From Nostoc sp. 'Lobaria pulmonaria (5183) cyanobiont' (GTDB lineage Bacteria > Cyanobacteriota > Cyanobacteriia > Cyanobacteriales > Nostocaceae): DNA of 64,000 nucleotides. Position numbers and translations under genes: made by a program. Below are positions 55,561 through 64,000 of the stretch, in pieces. How positions within the stretch are numbered: the first letter of the stretch is position 1; the number at the start of each line of letters is the position of its first letter. The stretch lies in assembly GCF_002949795.1 (NCBI RefSeq), contig NZ_CP026692.1, positions 3,828,545 to 3,892,544 on the forward strand. The letters are read 5' to 3'. Under the pieces are notes generated by a model. The model saw only the letters and a program-made list of their open reading frames with translations, searched no databases and was not told the DNA's origin.

Positions 55561-55812
55561 ACCTCAAAGTCGTGTTGAGGTACTTCAACATCGTGTTGAG
55601 GTACCTCAAAGTCGTGTTGAGGTACTTCAACATCGTGTTGAGGTACTTCAAAGTCGTGTTGAGGTACTTCAAAGTCGTGTTGAGGTACTTGAAAGTCGTG
55701 TTGAGGTACTTCAACATCGTATTGAGGTACTTGAAAGTCGTGTTGAGGTACTTGAAAGTCGTGTTGAGGTACTTCAACATCGTGTTGAGGTACTTTGAAA
55801 TCGTATTGAAGT
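55561..55812. repeat. 21-bp tandem array, 12 units (array 3)
   Basis: Units ACTTCAAAGTCGTGTTGAGG+T begin every 21 bases from 55561 to 55792, twelve in 252 bp. Two main variants (CAAAGTCG, CAACATCG) alternate, and units of the second type contain the dyad CTTCAACA-TCG-TGTTGAGG. Plus-strand translation gives heptads VEVLQ(H/S)R, which have coiled-coil-like spacing. The flanks lack a normal gene start. Confidence 0.95.
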
Positions 55813-56220
55813 ATTAGATGATGAGTTTTCTTGCCTTAACCCGATTTACGGCGAAGGCGATCGCGCACAAAAGTATCATAAATATAATTCAACTTTTTAC
55901 TTCTCTGTTTTAACCAAATATAAGAAGGCTACAAGCAGACACTTTTTTAGTACATAGTTACTAACTAATCCAGTCAGAACTCAAATACCAACTTATAACC
56001 CTAAGTTGGTAAAATACACTTATGTGGTGACACCGCTCACGAGCACGAGTAATGAATACTTTCAGCCACCCATTCTACTTAATAGCCCAAAAGTGGAATG
56101 CAGTCTAAATAGGAGCCTAAATCATAAGCTAACTAGATATTTTCTTCATTAATTGCGAAATCTAAAAGAGAAACTATGTGGTAAAAGTAAAATATGATGC
56201 CGCGCTTAAGAGGTAGTAGA
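55813..56220. other. Gap after array 3
   Basis: AT-rich with a CCAACTTATAACCCTAAGTTGG hairpin near 55988-56009 (ACCAACTTA / TAAGTTGGT). No gene seen. Confidence 0.4.
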
Positions 56221-56400
56221 TGGAGCCATTAACTGCTGGTGCGATCGCATCAGTAGAATATACTCAGACTCACTGGAGGAGACAGTCAACAATTTATTGC
56301 AGTCATTGGGGAAGCTGAATCGTCTTTATCTGATGACTGTGGAAGAGAAGCTGTTGAGTGTTCTGGAGTCTGAATATGGGATGCTCCCAAGCATACTAAG
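56221..56400 (+). pseudogene. Short decayed gene start (MEPLTAGAIA...)
   Basis: ATG at 56221 reads MEPLTAGAIASVEYTQTHW before a stop. In another frame from about 56250 coding-like helical sequence continues (IYSDSLEETVNNLLQSLGKL, EEKLLSVLESEYG). MEPLTAGAIA is a common opening of cyanobacterial helical/STAND-associated proteins as I recall. A frameshifted remnant overlapping the end of the next, convergent gene. Confidence 0.35.
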
Positions 56401-58072
56401 TATTGAGATGGTTCTTTACTCTATCCCGTAACATCTCTACAGCTTTTCGCGTATTTACAACATTACGTTGCAATATGTCGCGAACCCCATTAAGATAAAC
56501 CTCCGATATTATAGGGTAACTTCTACCTGTTAAGGAGGATGGTCTCCGCACAATCACAGAAGATTCACCCGTAAAGAGCTTGTTGAGTTTAGAATTATCC
56601 TCATTATCATTAAGAAATGGAAGCTTATCCAAGACTTCTGCATCAGTATAGAGTTCTTTTAAGGCAGGAACTTTACCAGTTTTAAGTGCAATTGATTTTT
56701 GTTCCTCCCTACTTAATAAGAATTTTACAAACTCGATTGCGGCTTTCTTTTGCTTTCCTTGAGAACGGGCATTGATCATTAACTGCCACCCGCCTAATGT
56801 GGAAGCATAGGTTGCATTCTTATCATCACCTTTTGGCAATAGCGTCACCCCAACATTACCTTGAAGATTTGGAAGCTCTGGACTTTCCTTAAAGGTATCG
56901 GAGTAAGCATATAGCCAGTTACGCATGAAGGCAGCATTGCCTTTTCTCCAAGTTTGGTATGCCTTTTTATGATCGTAGTCTTTAAGAATATCTGGCGGCG
57001 AAATTTTACCAATCCAGTTTTTTGCTCGATCAAATGCTTTAGTAGTTGCTTCTACATTGATATCTACATTTACGACGTTTTTCTCTACAGCAACAACCGT
57101 ACCGCCACCGTGAGAAAACTGCCACTCAAGAGCGTTACATACCAACCCTTCAGATGGGTCACCTTGCCAAACAAAGCCCCAGAAGTCCTTATTTCCTAGT
57201 TTTCGCTCTTGATCCTGAATTTCCATAGCCTTCTTTTCCAACTCCTGCCAAGTGTCTGGTGGAAGGTCGCTTTGGAAATACTTTTTAAGTAGATCTTTGC
57301 GATAAAAGAGTAGCCCATTATCAATGAACCAAGGTACAGCGACGAGCTTAGTATTATTACCAATACGAACTTTATTATTTTCAAAGATATTCAAATTAAA
57401 TTTGTTTGAAAACTCCTGAAAGATTGGTTGTAAATTTGCTGCGTGTCTTGCCATTAACCCAGTCCAAATTACGTCAATAGCAAACACATCAACTTCATCC
57501 CCTTGCTTGAGTGGAAGTTCTGGATCAAGTGCTTCTAAAAATTGATCTAGACGTTTGCTAACTCCAGTTTTAACAGGAATAATTTCGACCTTTACACCAA
57601 AATCTTTCTGAAATTGTTCAGCAGCACTCTTCTCCCAAGTGCGTGTCCAATAATTATCAATTGACTCACGATTCGGTTCAGTTTGCAACATCACCTTGAT
57701 CGTCTCACCATGCAAGTCATTCTGATTATAATTCCAAAATAGTATTATATTTACAAGCACAAAAATAGCAATCACTGTCTGGAATTGCCATCTTTTGATA
57801 TTTTGTATTTTTCCCATCATCCATATCAGCACCCCTAAAGCGATGAGAAAGATTACCCATGATAGTACCCAATCTTTCTCTTCTAGACCAGGAGAGACAA
57901 GTAGAAGCCCAAGAGCAGTAGCTGTAGCAATTAGTGGCTCAAAGGGAAAGTCACTAGTGCGATTACGGAACCAAATTACAAACTGCTCAACTAACCAAAG
58001 TACAGAGATGCATAAGATAATCAATCCACTTACATAGGGAACAAGTAATTTTGGCGGTTCAGATAGATCCAT
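56396..58072 (-). CDS. Membrane-anchored extracellular solute-binding protein (ABC sugar-type)
   Basis: A 558-residue protein from the ATG at 58072, with AAGGAGTTAACT just upstream (a frame from 58162 lacks a ribosome site). The first 120 residues hold three or four membrane helices (LLVPYVSGLIILCISVLWLV, WVLSWVIFLIALGVLIWM, FQTVIAIFVLVNIILFW). The rest is a periplasmic-binding-protein fold of the sugar family: AAEQFQKDFGVKVEIIPV, VDVFAIDVIWTGLMARHAANLQ, WQGDPSEGLVCNALEW, STLGGWQLMINA, KKAAIEFVKFLLSREEQKSI. Most such proteins have one signal peptide, so the multi-helix anchor is unusual. No ABC permease or ATPase lies nearby. Confidence 0.88.
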   Translation of the reverse strand: MDLSEPPKLLVPYVSGLIILCISVLWLVEQFVIWFRNRTSDFPFEPLIATATALGLLLVSPGLEEKDWVLSWVIFLIALGVLIWMMGKIQNIKRWQFQTVIAIFVLVNIILFWNYNQNDLHGETIKVMLQTEPNRESIDNYWTRTWEKSAAEQFQKDFGVKVEIIPVKTGVSKRLDQFLEALDPELPLKQGDEVDVFAIDVIWTGLMARHAANLQPIFQEFSNKFNLNIFENNKVRIGNNTKLVAVPWFIDNGLLFYRKDLLKKYFQSDLPPDTWQELEKKAMEIQDQERKLGNKDFWGFVWQGDPSEGLVCNALEWQFSHGGGTVVAVEKNVVNVDINVEATTKAFDRAKNWIGKISPPDILKDYDHKKAYQTWRKGNAAFMRNWLYAYSDTFKESPELPNLQGNVGVTLLPKGDDKNATYASTLGGWQLMINARSQGKQKKAAIEFVKFLLSREEQKSIALKTGKVPALKELYTDAEVLDKLPFLNDNEDNSKLNKLFTGESSVIVRRPSSLTGRSYPIISEVYLNGVRDILQRNVVNTRKAVEMLRDRVKNHLNT

Positions 58073-58162
58073 AGTTAACTCCTTTTCATTTCTCTGTTGT
58101 GCTTTAATACCAGTGTTATTACTTAGAAAAATCGTATTTTTGCAATTACAGTAATTAGTCAT

Positions 58163-58448
58163 TATAGAAACATAATCAGTGCCTAATAATTCCTAAACTG
58201 AATTACTAAATAAATACATTGTGATTTCGTATTATTCCTAAAAATATCTGATGTATGCAACGGTTTTTTTTACTGGCACACCATTACCACAAACGGCAAA
58301 AATTATCTCCAGGAGAACTTTTACATAAATATTTTTTATTATAATTGAGAGTTATTTTTTCTGGTTCTTCAGTAAAAATCTGGCATACTGACGGTAACGC
58401 TACCTCTTGTTTTGCCGAGTTTTGTCATTTGTCTGCCCTGGATATCTT
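58163..58448. other. Upstream region of the binding-protein gene
   Basis: AT-rich, no element recognised. Confidence 0.4.
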
Positions 58449-58604
58449 ATACCAATTCGCAATTCGCAATTCGCAATGACGCTCTCTACGAGACGCTAAA
58501 AGCGAACGTGGACTCGCTAACGCTGCGCTAACGCAATTGAGAAATTTAGATACACCAAGGCAATCCCTGCTTACATCTGTTGCCTTATTTTAGAGAATTG
58601 GTAT
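58449..58604. repeat. MITE-like element with ATACCAATTC termini and internal STRR
   Basis: ATACCAATTC (58449-58458) and GAATTGGTAT (58595-58604) are perfect 10-bp inverted ends. Inside are tandem AATTCGC heptanucleotides and the dispersed CTCTACGAGACGCTAAAAGCG motif also found in the desaturase N-terminus. Confidence 0.7.
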
Positions 58605-58806
58605 TAGCCGATCCCCAATCACCGAAAGTTGGTAAAACAGAAAAAACTCAGCCTGCTGTATCCAGACGCAAGTCGCCAAATCAGCGCAGATATAAAAGTG
58701 TGCGATCGCTCCTTTGATGAAACCGCGATTGCCTCCTCCACATTAGAAAAGCGATCGCTCTCTTAAAGCAATTGATCTCATTTTGACCCGCGCTCGCCCA
58801 TTACAA

Positions 58807-59157
58807 TCAAGAAAAGGGAATGAAAAGGATCTGGCCTTCATATTCGCCAGACTTACTGCAACGAACGAATAAATATAAGTCGTCAATGACCTGTCCGATT
58901 GGAGCCGTTGCAATAACTTCAACAACTCCAGGCATAGACAAACCTTTGTTGATTCGCTCATAAGCATAAACAGTAATCGTTGCTACATCATGGGTAAGCA
59001 AGATGCCTTCTTCATTGGCTGCCCACTCTAAGATAGTGGAATCATCAGTATGGATTAGACCTATATCTTGGACACGAACAATGTCCAATCCAGGTAAACG
59101 TCTTATCAAGCCCCGCAATATCGAGCCATTGAAGTTCTCATCAGTCAATAGACGCAC
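58807..59157 (-). CDS. DUF5615 PIN-like toxin
   Basis: A 116-residue protein beginning MRLLTDENFNGSILRGLIRR, the DEN-F motif of the DUF5615/Mut7-C-like PIN group, followed by RVQDIGLIHTDDSTILEWA and EGILLTHDVATI, with acidic residues in PIN positions. Predicted ribonuclease toxin. The gene starts 3 bases after the upstream DUF433 gene, forming an operon. Confidence 0.9.
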   Translation of the reverse strand: MRLLTDENFNGSILRGLIRRLPGLDIVRVQDIGLIHTDDSTILEWAANEEGILLTHDVATITVYAYERINKGLSMPGVVEVIATAPIGQVIDDLYLFVRCSKSGEYEGQILFIPFS

Positions 59158-59160
59158 TGG

Positions 59161-59505
59161 CTAGAATTCTCCTTGGGGCTGATAGCGATCGCGCAAGCGC
59201 TGCCTAAGATTAGCTAAATTATACTGCTGGACAAATTGATTTCGCTGTTGTTGAGCTTTTTTGCGACGCTGCTCTAGATAATTGTCAATTTCTTGGCGAT
59301 GGGTGAGATAATATGCGATCGCTGCGTATATCTCCCCTAAACAGAGAACGGGATACTGAACAGCAATTTCTTCAGGTGTAGAGCCGTTATGGTATGTTGC
59401 TAGCAAGCTATCGAGAGTAACGCGGCTTTGACCAATGCGAATACCTCCAGCTTCATCCCAACGAAACGGTGGAGCGGTAACCTGAAATTCGATTTGAACG
59501 CTCAT
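59161..59505 (-). CDS. DUF433 antitoxin
   Basis: A 114-residue DUF433 protein: the RIGQSRVTLDSLLATYHNGSTPEEIAVQYP motif (in part: SRVTLDSLLATYHNGSTPEE) forms the helix-turn-helix-like core, followed by LCLGEIYAAIAYYLTHRQEI and a basic helical tail. These proteins pair with DUF5615 toxins and probably autoregulate the operon. Confidence 0.9.
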   Translation of the reverse strand: MSVQIEFQVTAPPFRWDEAGGIRIGQSRVTLDSLLATYHNGSTPEEIAVQYPVLCLGEIYAAIAYYLTHRQEIDNYLEQRRKKAQQQRNQFVQQYNLANLRQRLRDRYQPQGEF

Positions 59506-59661
59506 GGGGCCAATTCTTGGATTTGTGGTATTTCTGTCTTCAGTTTACTTTACCCGTTAAAGAGCGATCGCCCTGACATCAAAATTCAAAATTGAGGAAA
59601 AAGACTGGAGAGGATGTAAGTCTTTCCCCTTTGCCCCTTTTGCCCAATGCCCAATGCCCAA

Positions 59662-61581
59662 TTAATTCAACGGCTCCATAATAACTCTTAAACCTTTACT
59701 AGAGAGTGTTTTTAGCATTTCTTTAGCGTTATATTCACTACTAAATACTCCTGCTTGCATAACTCTTTGACCTTGCCAAACTGTGGGAAACGCACCAGGA
59801 GCAAGCAATTTTACCAAATCTCGATCCTTATCAGTTGCAAGTGGCACTACTACGCGATAACGCACACCAAATTGTCTCGCAGAGTTACCACTATCGGGAA
59901 TACTTGCAGAACTTGTTTGCAGATTGCGAGTATTAACAATCGGGATATTGCGATTGGGAAGTGGTAAAAGTTCTGAAGCACCTGGGGCAGCAGTTTCTAG
60001 TATTGGTAATGGCTGCTGTGTTTGCTCCTTCATACTTGGAACTGGTGGCTGTGCAACTGAATTGGATGGGGACTCAGGGGTAGTAAATTCAATGGTATTA
60101 GGATCGAGCCGCACATAATTTAACTGTGGTGTATCAAGTGGCTGTGCTGGACTGGAAGTTGTAACTCTTGAAGTGTTAGTTGGTATTTGTTTACCTAACA
60201 AGCTGCTAGGAGTAGGAAATCCGGCGACGCTAGAAGTGGGTGGTTGTTGATTGGATATAGGCGTGGAAAGCGGTACATTATTGGCTGGCATTAATGGCAG
60301 CAGTTGACTGTTTAATTGCCCAGAAACAGGATTATTTGCTGAAATGCTGTTACTGTGCCCATTGGTAGTTTCAGAGATTTCGGGGCCCGAGAAGGTAATT
60401 TCTCCACTTGCTGGTATTTGTCGTAATACGTTGTTAGGAGCGGGTTGAGAATTTTCGGTTACTAGTGCTGTTGTACCGTTAATATCTACCTTGCCACTGA
60501 TGCGATCGCTCACAAGGTTGTTACCAGCAGCAGGAATCACCTGTTTAGCAGCGCTGGCGTTAATGTCGTAGCGGGCATTATTTTGAAATGTATTACCCCC
60601 AGGTTCGGATGCACTACCCAAATCTGGCATTGCTTGAGCGATCGCAACTAAACCATCTTCTTTATTATCTTGAATAGAATTATTCCGCAAAATCGGGCGG
60701 GCATTTGCTTGTACGACAATTCCCGATCTATTGTTCTGAATTTGATTACCTATAAGTATAGGAGCGGCGTTTTGGGCAATATTAATCCCAAAACCTGTTT
60801 GGTGAAAGACATTTTCCTTCACTTGCGGACTAGAGTTACCAGCAATTGTGATACCATTGGCTCCATTGCGATCGAAGTAATTCTTGCTAATGGTGGGTGC
60901 AGCATTACCACTGACGGAAATCCCATCTTGAGTACTGCCACTAAAAGTATTTTCCGCGACTACCGGATTGCTAGATTCAATCCATAAACCGTAACCACGG
61001 CGATTGGAGTTCGTCACCGTTACCCCAGTGAGGAAGACTTGGTTGGCTCCAACAATTGTGACATTTTGACCGCCAAAGCTCCGACTCAGGTAATCACCGC
61101 CTCCTTGAATGATAATATCTTTACCTTGATTGCTGGGGTTGCCTTGAATTGAAATACCCGGTTTCAGTATTAAGGGAAATTCCTCTCCTGTCTCGGCGCT
61201 ATAAGTACCAGTGGAAAGCATAATTACAGTATTGGCCTTAGCTAATCGCAAGGCTTGGGTAATCGTCTTTACAGGAGCGGATTCGCTGCCATTGCCTGCC
61301 TTGTCATCTCCAACACCAGGATTGACAAATAGCACATTAGCCTGAGAAGGTGTTTTCTGATTCACAGGCGCTGAATCTGGTGTCGATGGAATCTGAGCGA
61401 TCGCACTATCCAGACTTGTACCCAGGAACGCTATACTTACCGTTTCCATACATACAGTAAAAGATAATACTGAAAAACTAAAAAATAAAAGCCTTGCTGA
61501 TTTCAAAAACTTCAGCTTTGCAAGCAGAGCATCTACTCTACGGTACTCAGTAAACACACGAGGGAGAATCATATTTAACAC
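59662..61581 (-). CDS. Secreted beta-helix protein (DUF1565) with SPOR-like C-terminus
   Basis: A 639-residue exported protein. The signal lies within residues 25-60 (FFSFSVLSFTVCMETVSIAF). A DUF1565 segment (VNPGVGDDKAGNGSESAPVK and ITQALRLAKANTVIMLSTGTYS) leads into right-handed beta-helix repeats (NPVVAENTFSGSTQDGISVSG, PTISKNYFDRNGANGITIAG and so on). A Pro/Ser-rich spacer (about 400-560) follows, and then a C-terminal domain (VMQAGVFSSEYNAKEMLKTL, SSKGLRVIMEPL) with the pattern of SPOR peptidoglycan-binding repeats. Likely bound to the cell wall or outer surface. Confidence 0.88.
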   Translation of the reverse strand: MLNMILPRVFTEYRRVDALLAKLKFLKSARLLFFSFSVLSFTVCMETVSIAFLGTSLDSAIAQIPSTPDSAPVNQKTPSQANVLFVNPGVGDDKAGNGSESAPVKTITQALRLAKANTVIMLSTGTYSAETGEEFPLILKPGISIQGNPSNQGKDIIIQGGGDYLSRSFGGQNVTIVGANQVFLTGVTVTNSNRRGYGLWIESSNPVVAENTFSGSTQDGISVSGNAAPTISKNYFDRNGANGITIAGNSSPQVKENVFHQTGFGINIAQNAAPILIGNQIQNNRSGIVVQANARPILRNNSIQDNKEDGLVAIAQAMPDLGSASEPGGNTFQNNARYDINASAAKQVIPAAGNNLVSDRISGKVDINGTTALVTENSQPAPNNVLRQIPASGEITFSGPEISETTNGHSNSISANNPVSGQLNSQLLPLMPANNVPLSTPISNQQPPTSSVAGFPTPSSLLGKQIPTNTSRVTTSSPAQPLDTPQLNYVRLDPNTIEFTTPESPSNSVAQPPVPSMKEQTQQPLPILETAAPGASELLPLPNRNIPIVNTRNLQTSSASIPDSGNSARQFGVRYRVVVPLATDKDRDLVKLLAPGAFPTVWQGQRVMQAGVFSSEYNAKEMLKTLSSKGLRVIMEPLN

Positions 61582-61878
61582 GACTCCTTAGAGGTAACAA
61601 TAAATTCTTATACTCTCTAGTGAGTATTATGTCGATAATATTACTCATATCTTGACCCATTGGCGATATTTAATACATAGTAATAAATGATATTAGACAT
61701 CTCCAGAAATTAATTGTGCGTTGCCCAAAATAATTTGTAGGCACAATTACTGAATTGTGCCTACGTCATTTTTACTCCCATATCTAAATGGATATAAGAG
61801 TGAAATTAAATATGCGTTATCCAAAATCCTTGTAGAGAGGTAACACTGCTAGTCTCTACGTTGTCTTCACTAATATAT
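61582..61878. other. Upstream region with hairpin
   Basis: Non-coding. GTAGGCACAATT / AATTGTGCCTAC (61737-61764) is a perfect 12-bp stem with loop ACTG, a member of the GTAGGxxCA hairpin family. Confidence 0.6.
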
Positions 61879-62070
61879 CTATTGTGGATTTTCTTTTGGC
61901 AGTCCTTTGCAAGCTTGTTGTTTACCATAAAATACTTGACTAAGCTCAGTGCGAAACTGTAGCCTCAAACTACCCTTATCACTGTCTATAGGAACATGGG
62001 ATAATTTACCGTAACCCTCATTACTACGTTGTTTTGCGTAGATTCCGCAAAAATTAGTAAAAAAAAGCAA
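61879..62070 (-). pseudogene. N-terminal arm fragment of a phage-type integrase
   Basis: 63 residues from TTG. SDKGSLRLQFRTELSQVFYG and KQQACKGLPKENPQ match the arm-type DNA-binding N-terminus of Nostoc tyrosine integrases (KGxLRLRF...FYGKxQxYKxLGLxxTxEN). The frame stops where the core-binding domain would begin and no catalytic domain follows. A truncated relic, possibly of an integrated element. Confidence 0.5.
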
Positions 62071-62082
62071 ATTAATTAACTT

Positions 62083-63198
62083 ATGGTTACTAGGACTTAT
62101 GATAATTCACACTTCGATGAAAGCACTAATGGGGTTGTTGTAATGGTCGAGCCATACAGCCAAAAAGAGCAAATACAGCAAGTTGTTTACCGCATTTTAG
62201 ATGCCAATTTAGACCGCGCTCGTGAGGGCTTGCGAATTATTGAGGAATGGTGTCGGTTTGGGTTGAATAATGCCCAGTTGGCTCTTGAATGCAAGCGGCT
62301 GCGACAAGAGGTAGCCAAGTGGCATACCTCAGAATTGCGGGCGGCGCGAGATACACCAGGCGATCCTGGGACTGAGTTAACTCATCCTCAAGAAGAACAA
62401 CGAGCTAGTATAAAATCGGTCTTGCAAGCTAACTTTTGCCGGATAGAAGAAGCATTACGGGTGTTGGAAGAATACAGCAAGCTTTTCCAGCCAAATATGG
62501 CTAAAGCTTGTAAGCAGATGCGCTATCAGGTTTATACCCTAGAAAGTAGTTTAATGGGTCATCAGCGCCATCAATTGTTGTGGCGATCGCGTTTGTATCT
62601 TGTGACTTCCCCTAGTGAAAGTTTGTTGAACAACGTTGAAGCTGCCCTCAAAGGGGGATTAACGCTTTTACAATACCGCGATAAAAATGCCGATGATTCT
62701 TTGCGTCTGGAACAAGCGAGAAAATTACGGCAGTTATGCCACATCTACGGTGCTTTGTTCATCGTTAACGATCGCGTAGATGTAGCTTTAGCTGTCGATG
62801 CCGATGGGGTGCATCTGGGACAACAAGATATGCCTATTGCTGTTGCTCGGCAATTACTGGGTTCGCAGCGTCTGATAGGGCTTTCTACCACAAATAAAGA
62901 AGAAATGCAAGCAGCAATTGCTGAAGGTGTAGATTATATTGGCGTGGGGCCAGTTTATGAAACTCCCACGAAAGTAGGTAAGGTAGCAACAGGTTTAGAA
63001 TATGTCAGCTATGCTGCCAAAAATTGCTCAATTCCCTGGTTTGCAATTGGGGGAATAGATGCCAATAATGTCAATGATGTGATCGATGCCGGAGCCGAAC
63101 GTGTAGCGGTGGTGCGATCGCTTATGCAAGCCGAACAGCCTACCCTAGTAACGCAATATTTGCTCTCTCAACTCAATCGCATTAAACCAGAACTTTAA
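62083..63198 (+). CDS. thiE: Thiamine phosphate synthase with N-terminal ThiD2-like domain
   Basis: A 371-residue enzyme joining HMP-PP and thiazole phosphate to thiamine phosphate. The N-terminal 165 residues (QQVVYRILDANLDRAREGLR and IEEWCRFGLNN) are the cyanobacterial ThiE extension (PF17792-like). The catalytic TIM barrel follows: LYLVTSPSESLLNNVEAALK, LLQYRDKNADD, FIVNDRVDVALAVDADGVHLGQQD (in part: FIVNDRVDVALAV, DGVHLGQQD), IGLSTTN, YIGVGPVYETPTK and FAIGGIDANNV. The start may be 62083 or the later ATG 62143, which fits the family better. It forms an operon with thiS. No TPP riboswitch was recognised upstream. Confidence 0.94.
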   Translation: MVTRTYDNSHFDESTNGVVVMVEPYSQKEQIQQVVYRILDANLDRAREGLRIIEEWCRFGLNNAQLALECKRLRQEVAKWHTSELRAARDTPGDPGTELTHPQEEQRASIKSVLQANFCRIEEALRVLEEYSKLFQPNMAKACKQMRYQVYTLESSLMGHQRHQLLWRSRLYLVTSPSESLLNNVEAALKGGLTLLQYRDKNADDSLRLEQARKLRQLCHIYGALFIVNDRVDVALAVDADGVHLGQQDMPIAVARQLLGSQRLIGLSTTNKEEMQAAIAEGVDYIGVGPVYETPTKVGKVATGLEYVSYAAKNCSIPWFAIGGIDANNVNDVIDAGAERVAVVRSLMQAEQPTLVTQYLLSQLNRIKPEL

Positions 63199-63261
63199 AA
63201 GAGTTATTTGTCATTAGCCCAAAGTGAGTAACCAATACCCAATTCCCCATTCCCCACATTT

Positions 63262-63474
63262 ATGTCTAACGAGATTACGATTCAGGTAAATGGGGAAACC
63301 CATAGCTGCTCATTTCAAACTTCTTTACCTGATTTACTCCAACAGTTGGGTTTCAATCCCCGTTTGGTAGCTGTAGAATATAATGGCGAAATTTTACACC
63401 GCCAGTTTTGGCTGCAAACAAAAGTGCAACCAGGCGATCGCTTAGAAGTGGTAACTATTGTCGGAGGTGGTTAG
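63262..63474 (+). CDS. thiS: Sulfur carrier protein ThiS
   Basis: A 70-residue ubiquitin-like protein ending VEVVTIVGGG; the terminal GG is thiocarboxylated to give sulfur for the thiazole ring. EITIQVNGETHSC and LPDLLQQLGFNPRLVAVEYNGEI match ThiS. It begins 63 bases after thiE in the same direction, as in other cyanobacteria. Confidence 0.95.
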   Translation: MSNEITIQVNGETHSCSFQTSLPDLLQQLGFNPRLVAVEYNGEILHRQFWLQTKVQPGDRLEVVTIVGGG

Positions 63475-63584
63475 TTGATCTGAGCCAGCAAGCCCAAATT
63501 CTTGAGGCTGCGTCGTGTAATCTCAATGTAGGCGGCTGCATCTTCAGCAAGACATCCAATGACTGTAAACACAAAAGATTGCAT
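63471..63584 (-). CDS. Candidate 37-residue peptide, convergent with thiS
   Basis: ATG at 63584 opens 37 codons: MQSFVFTVIGCLAEDAAAYI then EITRRSLKNLGLLAQIN, ending in a TAA that overlaps the thiS stop codon by two bases on the opposite strand. The peptide is coding-like (helical, charged) and the frame is open about 8 codons upstream. Function unknown; it may be a fragment of an older gene. Confidence 0.35.
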   Translation of the reverse strand: MQSFVFTVIGCLAEDAAAYIEITRRSLKNLGLLAQIN

Positions 63585-64000
63585 TCGGTGCTTTGCGTAA
63601 CGCTGAAGGTATTACTCTATGCGAAACCAGATATTTTTCATTGCACATTTAATCAGATCACAAGCGTGATTTTACACTGCAATCTTGCTCATTTGCGAAG
63701 CAATTTTTTAAAGGTTATTTATAAGTCAATACACTTAGGTTAAGGGTTATTGATGTAAATAATTGGTCTTTCAAGATGCTATAAATTGCGTCTCTACATC
63801 AGGGTTTTGTTGCTCATTCTGAACTGGATTGATTTATAAATAGGACTTATAGCAAATTGTCATTGTTAGCATTTTTTGAATCTGATGATTTAGAACTACT
63901 ATAGCAATAATTGCAAACCGCAGATCCTGACTTATTTAATAAGTTGGGGATTTTATTTATTAGGAATGATTTAGGATTGCTGTATATTACGGAAATTATA
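63585..64000. other. Window end, non-coding
   Basis: AT-rich. Contains a hairpin of the CCCCGACTT family (ATCCTGACTTATTTAATAAG followed by TTGGGGAT, 63923-63952). No gene seen. Confidence 0.5.

Noticed and set aside
61582..62082. TPP riboswitch before thiE
   Set aside because: None of the conserved CTGAGA / ACCTGA elements was seen.
63408..63743. 111-codon frame overlapping the end of thiS
   Set aside because: Starts inside thiS in another frame and continues through AT-rich non-coding DNA.

Overview
The window reads as chromosomal DNA of a filamentous, heterocyst-forming cyanobacterium of the Nostoc/Anabaena type. The evidence is an intact 299-residue HetR, a very high density of the HIP1 octamer GCGATCGC, heptanucleotide STRR repeats of the TCATTTG/GGTCATT kind between genes, a CruA-type lycopene cyclase, a one-helix HLIP and a CRISPR repeat ending in ATTGAAAC. 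Gene density is moderate. Many intergenic stretches of 0.3-2 kb hold palindromes, MITE-like elements and decayed genes.

Layout. 1-6.7 kb: edge of a hydrolase-like gene, a zinc alcohol dehydrogenase, a 12 x 21 bp tandem array, a PiT phosphate transporter and an unusual coiled-coil/EamA fusion. 6.7-10.5 kb: the hetR locus, with a long non-coding upstream region (candidate terminator-ended small RNA, structured leader, NtcA-like box) and a decayed ORF downstream. 10.5-16.1 kb: secreted Cys-repeat protein, rpsD, moaA, a conserved hypothetical gene, a ParDE-like pair, and a ruined BrnTA-like module abutting a second 12 x 21 bp array. 16.2-31 kb: TPS/haemagglutinin-type exoprotein, rnz, polysaccharide BY-kinase, SpoIID protein, membrane protein, tRNA-Gln(TTG), WecG/TagA glycosyltransferase, tRNA-Leu(CAA), lactate/glycolate oxidase. 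31-45.8 kb: cruA, a coiled-coil protein, a sulfur operon (class V PLP enzyme, sulfite-oxidase-like molybdoenzyme, TauE/SafE exporter), a TolB-like protein, a TIGR03943/permease pair, a WD40 protein, and a 56-residue HLIP gene. 46-52.6 kb: ald, a CRISPR array without cas genes, a frameshifted Uma2 gene, dusB and a run of truncated genes. 52.6-64 kb: acyl-lipid desaturase divergent from a TetR/recombinase-like fusion, the third 12 x 21 bp array, a membrane-anchored solute-binding protein, a DUF433/DUF5615 toxin-antitoxin pair, a beta-helix protein, an integrase remnant, and thiE-thiS.

Functional themes: heterocyst control (hetR), cell envelope and exopolysaccharide (BY-kinase, WecG, SpoIID, exoproteins), sulfur oxidation and export, molybdenum cofactor supply (moaA) that the sulfite-oxidase-like enzyme would need, and thiamine synthesis. 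The most unexpected sequence pattern is that three arrays with unrelated unit sequences each have a 21 bp period and 12 units (252 bp). The next most interesting items are the TetR/degenerate tyrosine-recombinase fusion, the sulfur operon, and the regulatory region upstream of hetR. All family assignments come from reading motifs by eye; no database search was run.
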